From NCBI GenBank assembly GCA_018873245.2, contig JAEMBT020000008.1, positions 5,388,001 to 5,452,000 of the forward strand: a stretch of DNA of 64,000 nucleotides, given 5' to 3'. The DNA comes from Archegozetes longisetosus. Its lineage: Eukaryota; Arthropoda; Arachnida; Sarcoptiformes; Trhypochthoniidae. The position numbers were made by a program, and so were the translations under genes. Positions 23,228 through 35,044 of the stretch are shown here, piece by piece. How positions within the stretch are numbered: position 1 is the first letter of the stretch; every line of letters begins with the position of its first letter. Below the pieces are notes generated by a model. The model had not been told where the DNA came from. It did not search any database and saw only the letters and a program-made list of their open reading frames with translations.

Positions 23228-26200
23228 GGTATGTTTTATAATTTGTGAGTAATTTAGAGAAAACTTATTTACGATACATTTGCTGAATATTCATCACTTC
23301 ATATGAGAATCAGAATAATTTTAGATAATAAATACTCAGATTAAGTTTTAATGCCTTTTAACCTGTAACTAATGTTCGGCATAACTTTATATCCTTTTTC
23401 TATTGATTGCAATAATAAATGTTTTTCAATAACTTCAGTCGAACGGATCAGAACTTTGAAATTAGTTTCGATCAATAAATGTGAATAGTTTTCATAAATG
23501 GGTTGCTTTGATTAGATGACTAAATCAAAATAGTAAATGTAAAACTAAAAATCTTATTCAATTACTCAAAAGTACGATTAAATATTTTTCATAACTCTAC
23601 TAATAAGTTAAAAATGATATCATTTGAAATTTCAAAACTGAGCTCAATTATTAACGGAAATGAATCTAGAAAATTGAGTACTTAATCTGATGTTTTTAGT
23701 CTTGTTATTTTCTATTCACAATTACTTTAGTAGTGTTTAAGCTTTTATCTAAATCTGTCGATTACTATGAAGTTTGTTATTTTACTTTGGTAAGTATGAA
23801 TGAACTGAGCAAGGTTTAGGGATGACAAAATCAGTTTTACAATTGATTTTAACCTGTTTCGGCTAAGCTCACTGTATAAAATGACATTCTGCGAAACTGA
23901 CGCCAATCAAAACCAGTACTACTTTAGTCGGTCTCATATCGTTCACTCATTTCAATGGCCGGTTCAAGTTTGACAGCAACTTTTGATCGTACTTTTCATT
24001 TTTATTGAAAATATTAAAAGCTTAGCAAAAAGTATATATAGAAAAATTGATTTTAATTTGCATTACCAGCTCATATCTTTTAAATCTTTAGAAACTTGTG
24101 AGCAAATGGTTGCAAACAATTCTGCTAAAAGTAGTCGTGGATTATAGTTAAGGCTTAAACTTTTAGCATAAGAATTTTGGCAAATTTTGCACTTTTAGCA
24201 TAAAAGTTTAGCGCATTTTGCTGTTGTAATCGAGTTTAGCACTTTCTGCCTAAATTCGAAAATTAGCATTTTAAATTTTATCTCTTTTAGCACTCTTTAG
24301 TTTATGCGACCAGATATACTAAAAGTATAGCCTTAGTTATAGTGAAGTAACTCAATATAAACTTCTTTGCTGAATATGAAACTTTGCACTCTTTCGATTC
24401 AAACTGAAATTTGATTTTCTCTTCAAATAACTAATAAATGAATGCACTCGGTCACACAATTCTATCAAAAGGGTTTTTACAACATTCATATTGATTCAAA
24501 ATGAATTAATGTGACTATTATTCTATTCACTCATCATAATTGAATTTTCTAGATTCTGATAAAGTTTATGGTCAATGTAAGATAAAAGATACTCATTTGA
24601 TAATTGGTTAACTTTTTAAGAGGATTGAGATTCTCCAATCGTGCTTTTTCTTGTCATAAGTTTTAGACTGAGTTTTAATACAAATTAATCTGACGTAACT
24701 CAAGATTCATAATTGAAAAATTTGAAATGTTTTCAAATTGTTCATAAGTAACTTTCATATAACTGTTAACTGAAAGAACGCCTCATTTCAGATTCGATTA
24801 ATTCGAACGCATTTAATGAAAAACTTAAACCTAAAACAATGACATCTTTCTTAAGAAGTTATTTCTATCGATAGTTCGTTGACAATATTAGTGACTATTA
24901 ATAACAGGAAAAAGTTGAAAGCTATAAACTGAATCTGGTTGTGTTTTATTAAAGCAATTGATGTTTAATGCCATACGTACGAACGAATTGTTTGATACAA
25001 TCAAATTTAAGCCAAACTCGTCTATAGGTTAATAACCTTTTGTTCAATGAGTCGATCTGAGGCTTCAATAATTCACAAATAAGTTCGCATTTTTCTAATA
25101 TGCAGACAAACAATTTCCGAAAACTTACATTTAATAAAATCAAATTTGAATTAACGCATATACTGAATTTGTTCTTTCAAAACTGATTGATTAACATCGA
25201 AATGGTAGTCCACTGAAAAATCTAATGCAACACTACAAGCATTTATTTATTTCATTAAATGTTAAACTGAATTGTTTTGATCGTTTTCATTAATTTTGCC
25301 ATCAATTGCAACACTTCAATCAAAATAACTTTTCAGAAATGATTTTATGATCGATTCGCAGTTCTTTTCGCAATGCATTACTGTTCAAATGAAGCCAATC
25401 ATCAAATACAATACCAAAGCCTCGACCGCGGCAACCATCAATTGCCATCAATTGCAAACTCGAAACCATTTAAGGCCACTCGATTACAACAATCGTTAAG
25501 CATTTTGTAATCCTGACCAAAATTTGGTTCGAACCAAAATGTTTGTGACGCAAAACTGTTGGACAATCACTTTCTAGTACGAACTGTCCATAAATTGAAT
25601 TCAATTTGAGAATCATTTTTAATGAAATATTTCAACTCATTCAGTTTGAGATTCAGTTTGATTGTCACACTAAATCAGTTTCATAAGACTTTATATGCTT
25701 TTCAGTGAAAGTAACACAAAACCAATGATGCGATGATTGATCAGTGGTTGCAATGAATGAACTTTAACGAACTTTTATCCCGATTCTGCCACTAATAAAC
25801 CATTGTTTCGATCTCTATTACTGAATTGATGACACATTTGAATAGGAATACAATCTCAAAAAGTTATGTGTAGTTTTGATGCAGTTTCAAAATTCAAATT
25901 ATATAAACGTAATGACAGAATCAGTAGATATGCCATCAATTTTTAGTCTCAAACCATTTTCAGATATTATTATATATCCAATAATTATGTGAACTAATAT
26001 CGAGTGATTTGCTGAAGTGGTTTTTCATTACATCGATACAATTTAACGGCGACCTCATTCGGTTCAGGATCAGATCCGGCCAAAGTCCACAATCAAATAT
26101 TTGATTAGTTTTGCCTCCAGTAGTTCTTTTCAAAATCATATCATCTTTTCTTGTATTTTTTTCAAATTTGTGTAGGATAATCATCACACAATTTACAGCA

Positions 26201-28079
26201 CTTTCGCTTTACTTTCACTCATATCTGTTGACACAAATGCAAATCGAGTAATGAATAAGAGATTCATATTATTTATTAATAAATTGATCTGTAAGTAAAG
26301 TTTGCACTTTGATGTCAATAAGTTTGTTATTGCCAGCAATAAGTTCTCATAAAAATAAACGACAAACTGTTTTTCAGATGCAAACCATGAATTCATTTTG
26401 GATTTTGATCTTAATCATTCTGTATTTAACTATTATTCCTTTTATTTTAAAGAATCGAATTTTGTCATAGAATAACTTACAAACAATTTTAACCCTAATT
26501 TGATGATAGCATCAGTTTGTGATTCATTCAAAATTGTGACTCACTCTGAATGGGAAACAAACTCATGAGTTGTGATCAAAATGAAGACAAAGGCAGTATC
26601 GCACGACGAATACATCACACAGAAGGATAGCAGTGGGTCTGTAGTAATCAGAATAAGTGCTCGGAAGTTGTACGCGAGGTTCAAAATTTTCGTCAAATAA
26701 CTCGCAGCTGAGACAACATTGAATATGATTTTGTAATTAACGCAAACGACAATGTCTATGAAGGTCGTGTTCGGATAAAGTTCGAGTATATACTCAAGGA
26801 ATAAGTGATAAGGCTATTGCTATTCGATTGATTAGCGATTATATGAATATTTGACCATCCGATCAGATGCTTGAGGTGACCCGAAAATTGATAACCTGCT
26901 GATAAGCAAAAGGATTTGTCGCAGAAGGCGCTAAGGTCGTTAGACATCGAGATCGAAATTACACGGTCTATTCAGCAAATAAACTCAATCAAATGATTGT
27001 TGTGGAAAAATAGCCAGTTTTGTGTCATCATTTAGTCTAACTTATTAACTAAATTATTGAATGTATATATTAGGCGATATTCATTATTTCAATCAAACTT
27101 TATTATTGTTTGTAATTTCTGAATTTATTTTTAAACTTCAAAACAATACTTATACTGAATCAAATCAATGTTAAGTATGTTTACTCTACACTTATATCAA
27201 TTCTGATAAAATAAAATTTTTTTTGAGGTAACCTTTTAAAAATAGAGTAGCAATTAAAAAACCAAAAACTCTTTCTAAAGAACGAGTTCATATTCTTAAG
27301 AAGTCAATCAGGATAACTCTGTTCAGTCTCTTTCATCAAATGATTTATTAATGTGAAAATATGACATAAGTTATGCTTAAATATTTAACTCTAGATTTTT
27401 AAACTTTGATAGCATTCTATAAATTAGTAATGCGTTCAATATTTATAAAATAAAATAAAACTGACGCTAAAAAGTTTTCAAGACTTTAATAAATGAATTG
27501 GAATCCAATTATATAAAACTAATAATAACTCAGTCCTAAAATAAAGCGAATTTGTTTCTCTCGTGTTCACAATAAATCATTGATAGCAATGAAAAAAATA
27601 ATTTAAAAATAATCAAAACTTCAGTACTGAAAGTGAATCCTTTAAATTGACATTTGATGCAATTCTATTAGATTGAAATTTAAAAACAAGTCAAAACTAT
27701 CTGGAGACTGATTTAATTGAAATTTAGAAAAAATCACTTTGTTTTACAGCTAATCGCAATGATTTGTTGTATCGCCGATTCATCACAAATTGTTGGCAAG
27801 TCCGCCAGTTCGCGATTGTTTTGTGCAATTTTAACCAAAATTGTTACCGTAATTTTGCAGAACTTGTTCTGAGCAAAGCTTTAACTGCATGCAAACCTTG
27901 AGGTGTAGCGATAGATCCAATCTTTTCTAGTCGCTAACTATAATCACGAATTGATTTTATGTTTTCCTACCTTTTTGTTTCAAATCTCTTTCGATATGTC
28001 TATGAAAATAGTGCTGAGCTTTCGGTACAATAAAACAACAAATTGATTACGGTACAAAAACAACGCTGGACGTCAAGTG
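23228..28079. other. Intergenic, no gene recognised
   Basis: Short open frames near 24949-25143, 25960-26187 and 26193-26396 (all minus strand) lack recognisable domains and have the composition of the surrounding DNA. Repeated words such as 'ttagca' near 24120-24300 suggest low-complexity drift. Confidence 0.4.
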
Positions 28080-28405
28080 CGATATAGGAATAAGTTTTAT
28101 CCAACCACTTCATAACTATCTGAAATGGAAGCAAATTCAAATAAAATTTCAATAGTGATCAATAATTTGAGTACCACTTGTTCTGTATTAATAGCAATCA
28201 TATTGAAAATCGTGCTGTAAACCGTGAGACTGTGCCATTGCTGTCAATTGATTATCCCATTCCAACAAAATCGTGTTGTATGCAGATGATAAACTCTTAT
28301 TTGTCTGGTTTGCAATCACTATTGTATTCCTCAACTTATTATCAATTGATATAATGGTTAGGATATCATAACTGCTCCTAACTTCAAAGTTAAAGCTAAA
28401 GTAAT
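28080..28405 (-). pseudogene. CAP-superfamily domain exons, decayed (right copy)
   Basis: The minus strand reads KLRNTIVIANQTNKSLSSAY then LLEWDNQLTAMAQSHGLQHD and YDC at about 28378-28194 in one frame, a better preserved CAP N-terminal half than the left copy. After a stop and a CAG near 28120 the frame SYEVVG-stop-NLF appears, a damaged form of the CAP motif GENL. The exon pair is therefore a pseudogene or has lost its end. It matches the plus-strand copy at 9781-9960 across the inverted duplication. CAP proteins are usually secreted; the original role cannot be told. Confidence 0.6.
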
Positions 28406-28603
28406 CAATTTCTTTAGTCCAAAGTGAAAGTTGAGTTAGAAAAATAAAGACTTACTTTAATGACAGTACAGTTATCTTTTGTTTGCAGGCGTATGATTCA
28501 CATAATATATGAGATGGTTTTTCTAAATCAATGATTTTTTATCAACAAATGACAAAATTAATTAGTAATGAATGATAAAAAGTTCTAAAGCATGGCTAAC
28601 TAT

Positions 28604-28623
28604 CATGGCATGGCATGGCATGG
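28604..28623. repeat. Short tandem repeat (CATGG)4
   Basis: Four perfect copies of CATGG. The matching place in the left arm (near 9205) has only a single related motif, so the expansion is specific to this arm. Confidence 0.8.
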
Positions 28624-29660
28624 CTTAAGTTCAACTTTGAAAAATCATTTAAACAAAATCTAACTCAACAAAAAGCTGAAGTATTGAAAGGCCATGTTCT
28701 AAGCATACTCTTCCTTATACTAGTGAATAGCTAATGACTTTATAATCGAGTTATGCATCAAAGTCTCAAATCAGTCGATTGAAATTCTAAACAATTAATG
28801 ATAAATATCTGACCACTTTTCTCGTCAGTGCATATGTAAAACTTACTGCTACTCATTTTGATTTAATTAAAAAATTATCAGACACTACTTTTAGCATATT
28901 TTACATCCGAATTATAAAATTTTTACGGCTTTCGAGTTAATCAGGAGTAAGAACTTTAAAAACAAACAGCTTAAACTTTTTATCGGTTGATAGTGGGCAG
29001 ATTATTAACATCTACCTTTTAATTATAATATTATTTCTATTCTAGGCTTAGTCATAAAATAAACCACAGTGTGAAAAATGCAATACAAGTATGAATAACT
29101 TTGTAATCAATCGGTTGTTGGCCAGTTACTGATTACATAATGTTATTTGAATGAGAGCTTATCGGGATTGTTAAAAAATACTTACCGACAGGTTATAGGT
29201 CTGAAATTTGACAAAAGGCGTGGACTACTAATGTCTACAACATATATTTTTCTTAACTTCAGTTCGATAAAGTTGGACCACTTTGACCCCAAAAGCCAAA
29301 ACTGGCTAAATTTCAAAAATTCATAGCAGCCAAACCCGAAGGGTCAGGAATATGAAAATTAGTCAGAATATCCCTCTTACATAGTAGTATAATAAAAATA
29401 TATTCAAAAAAATTTACTAGCCATTTCTGACTTTCTATCAAGTTTTTGTGCTTTTCACCATAGTTGGGGCTGCCTAGTCAACCCCTTTTGGCCCCTCACT
29501 ACCCTAATTATATAATTTGACAATTCGTATAACATTTTGGAACCATGCTGGGTAGTTGGTTTTGTGCTAGGTGTCTTGGTTTGAGCCCCACTCATGTGAG
29601 CAAAAAGAGGTCAAAATTTTTCCAAGTACGTGGAAAGTTTGCTCGGAATTGACGAAAAAG

Positions 29661-29714
<54 letters not shown>
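29661..29714. repeat. TA/TG dinucleotide microsatellite
   Basis: A compound (TA)n(TG)n tract, the expanded mirror of the 30-base tract at 8083-8112. Confidence 0.9.
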
Positions 29715-29717
<3 letters not shown>

Positions 29718-30395
29718 AGTGTGTCAGTAGTACAATAGCACAATAGTAGCACTACAGTACAATAGTAATAGTACTACTGTACAACAGTATGCAATACAAA
29801 CGCTATAGTGATACTATAGTAATATAATATTACAGTAAAGCTACGGTTCAAGTTATTCTATAGGGTTGTGTTGTTGTGTGCACATAACGCGGTTTGGCTC
29901 ATTCTGCCACTGATCATATGCTTGTCAGAGAGGTAGGCCATGCATGTCTAACCAGATGCCAATTGAGACTTGACCACGAATCACTCATTAAATCAGTTAC
30001 GGTTCCTAAGGTGTTGAGTATCCCAATGGATAACTGCACTTATTATGAAGCGAATAAATGCAGAAAAACGCACACCTTTATGGAAGAAGCGCATTTAACA
30101 TACCAATGGGTTCCATTACAGGGATACTGAGTGTGGTGGCTCTGGATAGCTGGTATCGGTGGCATGGCCTGTGGTGGCGATCCATCTTTCAGGTGTCTAT
30201 CCTACAAACTGTTGGTGGCAGCTTATGCACCTGTGATAGTTGTAGCGAATAACAGACGATCAGAGCTTGATTCCAGAGAAGGAGTGAGCAAACGGCTACG
30301 ACATCGAAGGAAGGTACAACACACAAATTGCACAATCCTTTAACAGACAGGTAGGTGCGAAAAATAATAATACGGCACTCTTATAATACCTGTAG

Positions 30396-30560
30396 TCGGT
30401 ATCAGAACAATCCAAGCGCATTGATGAGGAGCTATTGAAGATCAGGTCTGAAACAATGGATGAGAAGAATAGAGGATTGGAAAGCATGTCAGTTGAGGCA
30501 CTCAAGGCACCGAATATCAATACTGCTGTGCAATCTGTTCTCTCTGTGCTTCCAAATTGA
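30396..30560 (+). other. Coding-like block upstream of RCC1 gene (right copy)
   Basis: An uninterrupted frame of about 54 codons without an ATG start contains SEQSKRIDEELLKIRSE and APNINTAVQSVLSVLPN before a stop. It is similar to the minus-strand block at 7239-7403. Related shorter motifs (VPSIDTN near 30940, VPRVESD near 30700) occur in the adjacent degenerate repeats, which suggests a decayed internally repeated protein. No family was recognised. Confidence 0.3.
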
Positions 30561-31200
30561 ACATAAAGAAATAACAAATGTGCGAGAGACGGGACTGTAA
30601 CTCAAGAAAGACTTTGGGACCGGTGGGAAGTCTGAGATTGAGTGGGATGTCTGTGGAATTGGAACGCGTTTCAAGTGGAAAGCTTTCAGGTTGAACACGT
30701 AGGTGCCGCGTGTTGAATCTGATGTGCGGTTCGTTTGTTCAATGGTTTCAAATTCAAAGTGAAGGAATAGTCCGTTTTAGAAATAGATGCCGGTAGCTGA
30801 AGAAAGTTGGTGGAAGCTGTGGGAGGCATTTTGAATGGAATACATGTGTGTGACATGTTTTAAGATATTGGAGCTAAAGAAGTTATTGTGAACGATGCAG
30901 TCTGAAGTTTTGGAAAGTAGATCAGTTGAAGTACTCGAGGTGCCAAGTATTGATACTAATTTGTGATCTGTTCCTTCAGAACTTTCAAGTTGTAAATGAG
31001 TAAATGGTCTGAATCCGATAGAGGCCTGTAGATAAAGAGAAAATTTGGGAGCGGTGGAACACGCAGTGTCGTGTGTTTTGTTCTGGTGTTGAAGAGATTG
31101 TGGATGTGGTGCAAGCCTGAGGGAATGGAGACCATTTTAGTTAGTAGCAGATAGGCGGCATGTGCGAAGACTGATTTGCGATCCGTTTCCTCTATATTGA
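30400..31200 (+). repeat. Four-unit degenerate tandem repeat (right copy)
   Basis: Related units centred near 30520, 30710, 30950 and 31165, each with a GGYRCC-like start, an ATTGA-type core and a GATCTGTTCC-like end, with spacing matching that of the left-arm array. It lies just upstream of the RCC1-kinase copy at 31604. Confidence 0.55.
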
Positions 31201-31603
31201 CGAAGGTAAAAGAGTAGATGCCTCACGTAAGCAGAAGTCAACAGATTCAGATAGTCTGTTGAGGGCATGATCAGAACTGGTGTTAATTTGGAGAACAAGA
31301 CTGACCTTCTCATTTTTGTAACTTGAACATGAAAAGTTGGAGAGAAAGCGAATGTACAGTGTGGACTGGAAGTGTGAGTAGATTCCAAAAATTTGGAAGG
31401 CTTAATTTTAGAACTAGAGGACAAGTGCAAAAGTTGAGAAGGTCAGTCTGGAGAGTCGAATGAAAGGTTGGTTCAATTGCGATTCTTCAAAATAAACAAA
31501 GCCAGCAACTCTGACGTTAGACACAGAGATAAGATAATTTTTTTTGTTTGATTGCGATAAAATTTTTCGTATCCATGAGACAAAATTTTGTGCAATCGCG
31601 AAA

Positions 31604-34600
31604 ATGGACGAAATCAACAAATACAAAATTTTCAAACAGTTGAAGTTGAATCAAGATCTCGTCAAAAAAAACAAACTTGTTTATGTCTTTGAAGATTGGT
31701 TGGATAAACTCAATTTTATTATTGTCACAAATAACGACAAAATTTATGTTTATGGTGGTAATGAACGTGGAGTTTTAGGTTTTGGTCATCGGAATGAAGT
31801 AAAAAATTTGACTCTAAATGGAAACTTGAGCAACAAACAAATCGTTGATTTCAAGAGCGGTTTGGATCATGCAATTGCGCGCACTATTGATGGAAAAGTT
31901 TACTCTTGGGGTTTTAATGTTTGTGGAGTGTTAGGGAATGGAAGAAATGATTGCGAGACATGTAAACCGGAATTGAATCAATATTTGAGTGATAAAAATA
32001 TTGTCGACATTTGTTGTGGTACATTTCATTCACTTGTTTTGACACTCGATAGGCAAGTTTATGCGTGGGGTTCGAATTCTCATGGACAAATTGGGAATGG
32101 AAAAAATGGACTAAGTGAATTTGCGTTGATTCCATATCATGTGAATGAATTCAATGGAGAGAAAGTTAAAGCGATTGCATGTGGTTGGGAGCATTCAATG
32201 GCTTTAACAGAGAAGGGAAATGTTTTCAGTTGGGATCAAAATTGGTATGGACAACTGGGTTTCAAAGTGTTGAAAAAAGATGACTCAAGAAATGCACCGA
32301 AAATTATCGAAATTGATGAAGTTTTTGAGAAAATAAGTTGTGGTTGCGAGCACAGTTTTTTGTTATCGCGTGATGGCGACATTTATGTGTTTGGTAGTAA
32401 CAGATTCGGAGAACTCGGAGATGAAATAATCAAAGAGCAAAGTGAAGATCCTTTGAAATTGAAGAGTGAAAACAAATTCATCGATATCGCGTCACATTGG
32501 TGTTACGAAATTTCAATGGCTTTGTCAAAAGAAGGAATCATTTTCATTTGGGGTCAATGTGGAGAAGAAGTGATTAAAATTCCCACTGAGACGCAATTCA
32601 AGAGTTTCGAAGAGGTTTTCGCTCGTTATTTTCAAATCACATCCAAAGCAATAGATATTGAGAAAATACTTGGAGAATACACTGGAAGCGGAAGATATAA
32701 TGAGGAATTCGTTGAATAAAATTTATTGCTTCCGGAAACTATGGCATTGTATGCGAAGCAAGAAATAAAAAAAACAATGAGCTTTTTGCCGTTAAGAAAA
32801 TTCCATTCAGTAAAATGATTTATGAAAGAGTGACAAAAGAAGTAGAAATTCTTCCAAAATTGAAAGATAATAATTATACTGTGAGACTTGAGTCGGTTTG
32901 GATTGAAGACAATTACATCAAAACTAATGGATATGAAAAGTATGAGAGTTCGAAAAAAATCAGTCCAGGTCATGTAGTATTCGACCCAAACAATGTTTTT
33001 TTGTTACACATTCAAATGGAATTGTGTTTATTCACTCTAAAGGACGCAATCGATAAATTGAATGCAGAATTGAATCAAAAATTATCTCAAGTAATGAGTC
33101 CTTTGGGTTACTATATTTCAAGTGAATTATTCATTGAGATTCTGGAAAGTGTTGATTATTTGCATAAACAGAAAATAATTCACAGAGACTTGAAACTGTC
33201 AAACATTCTGATAACAAGTGGACTGAATGGAAGATTCGTAAAATTAGCTGATTTTGGTTTAGCTTTCATTCATGAATTCATGAATCAATCACATATAAAA
33301 AGTCTTATAACTCATAATTATACGGCACCCGAAGTGTTGACTACTACAAACTACAACACGAAGGCAGATATTTATAGTTTAGGAATGATTGCAAAGCAAA
33401 TGTTCGATTTGACCATCAACAGGTATGTAAAAGCTCTAACTTTATTAAACGATATTTCAATAATTTTTCTTGTATTTTAAGGGAATCTGATGGTGATATT
33501 TATTCTCTACTAAATAAGCAATACTCAAAAATGATTGAAGTGATCGATAACATGCTGTCGAGCAACATAAATTTGAGACCAAATTGTGATGAAATTATTA
33601 GAATCAGAAAGTTTTGGGCATTAGATGTGCAACAATTGAAAACGTTAGACCCAATTCATATGAGTGAACTCAAGACTTCAGATAAAACTTTTTACTCGTT
33701 TTTCATTCGAATTAAACTTAAGAATAAATCTAAAATAAAATGGGTGATTTCAAACATAACTACAGTGACAATTACTAATCTTTCACAATTATTACAAGAC
33801 AGAAAATATGAGAATGAAATCATAGAACTATGTTTGATATCAATGGGTGGCTTTGGAGTTGTCTGTAAAGCATGGGATTTAAATCAAAATCATGCCTTTG
33901 CGATCAAAAAGATTCCGATAAAATATGGGGAAATGAATGCAAAATCAGTTTGCAATGAATTGAATTTGTTGTTGAAATCAAAAAGCGTTTATGTCGTCCA
34001 ATGCTATCAGGTGTGGGTTGAAAAAAATTATTTTGTAGGAAATGGTTTCGATGCTCAACAAAATTCTGGACATCAAGTTTATAATCCAAATAAACCACTT
34101 TTGTTGCACATTCAAATGGAGTTATGCCATAAAATGCTGAAAGAAGTTATTGAATTATTGAATCAAGAATTAAATCAAAACCCGTTTGAAATATTGAGTC
34201 CTATGGGTTATTATATTTCAAGCGAGTTATTCATCGAAATACTAGAAAGTGTTGAGTATTTGCATAAACAGAATATAATCCACAGAGATTTAAAACCCAC
34301 AAATATCCTGATAACCGATGGAAATAACGGAAGATTCATTAAAATCGCAGATTTCGGTTTAGCGACAATTCATGAATTTGATAAACAATCGCATACAAAA
34401 TATATCGGAACTCGAGTATATACAGCACCAGAAGTTATGCTTTCAAATCATTATGACTCTAAAGCAGATATTTACAGTTTAGGAATCATTGCTCAGGAAT
34501 TATTCAATATTGACATTAACAGGTATTCAAAATATACGTTATAGAAACAATTAGAGATTTACCATGTTTCCAAACTTTTGCGTCTATTGAAAGGCCTTCA

Positions 34601-35017
34601 TTTTCTGGCATAAATTCTACTCTAAGAAAGCAATACACAAATATATCTGAATTAATCGATAAAATGATGTCAAATAAGGCACATATGAGACCAGACTGCA
34701 ACGACTTATTAAAAACTAGGAAATTATGGGCATTAGATTTACAGCAATTGAAAAAATTAGCACATATTCAATTGGGTGAACTCAAGCCTACAGATAAGAG
34801 GTTTCACTCGATATTCATTCAAACTAAACTTAAAAATGAAGCAATAATTTCAAAAAATGAAAATAATTTTCAGAAAATTATTAGCTTTTTAAATGAATTA
34901 TTATCTCAATGGAATAGTGTTTATATTTTTCAATTTACAATTTCCCTAAGTTTTTGTGGACAAATTATAAAATGGATAGTCATTAATAAATACGAAATAC
35001 AAAGATTTAGAATTTAG
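31604..35017 (+). pseudogene. RCC1 plus two-kinase gene, one frameshift
   Basis: The RCC1 part runs from ATG 31604 to a TAA at 32717-32719, with repeats such as VYAWGSNSHGQIGNG. A one-base shift there restores the frame into kinase 1 (ASGNYGIV, AVKK, HRDLKLSN, DFG, APE). GT-AG introns at 33423-33481 and 34523-34593 then join in phase. The middle exon 33482-34522 carries the kinase 1 tail (RPNCDEII) and a complete second kinase (MGGFGVV, AIKK, HRDLKPTN, DFG, APE). The last exon 34594-35017 has RPDCNDLL and ends in a stop. The layout equals that of the gene at 2504-6196, but kinase 2 is a different subtype, and kinase 1 has HRDLKLSN instead of HRDLKPSN. The shift may be a true inactivation, a missed intron or an assembly error. 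Confidence 0.75.
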
Positions 35018-35044
35018 GGTCTTATTGAAACTTTATCGAAAGTT

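Larger units (their letters stand above)
28090..32645. repeat. Right arm of the large inverted duplication
   Basis: Reverse-complement partner of about 5180-10060. It holds, in mirrored order, the CAP-like exons, conserved non-coding DNA, the microsatellite, the four-unit degenerate array and the RCC1 coding region of the copy starting at 31604. The sums of paired coordinates drift from about 37800 (gene start) to about 38160 (CAP exon), showing net indels between the arms. Confidence 0.8.

Noticed and set aside
24120..24310. Repeated 'ttagca' words as a possible protein-binding array
   Set aside because: Spacing is irregular and the words fit general AT-rich low-complexity sequence.
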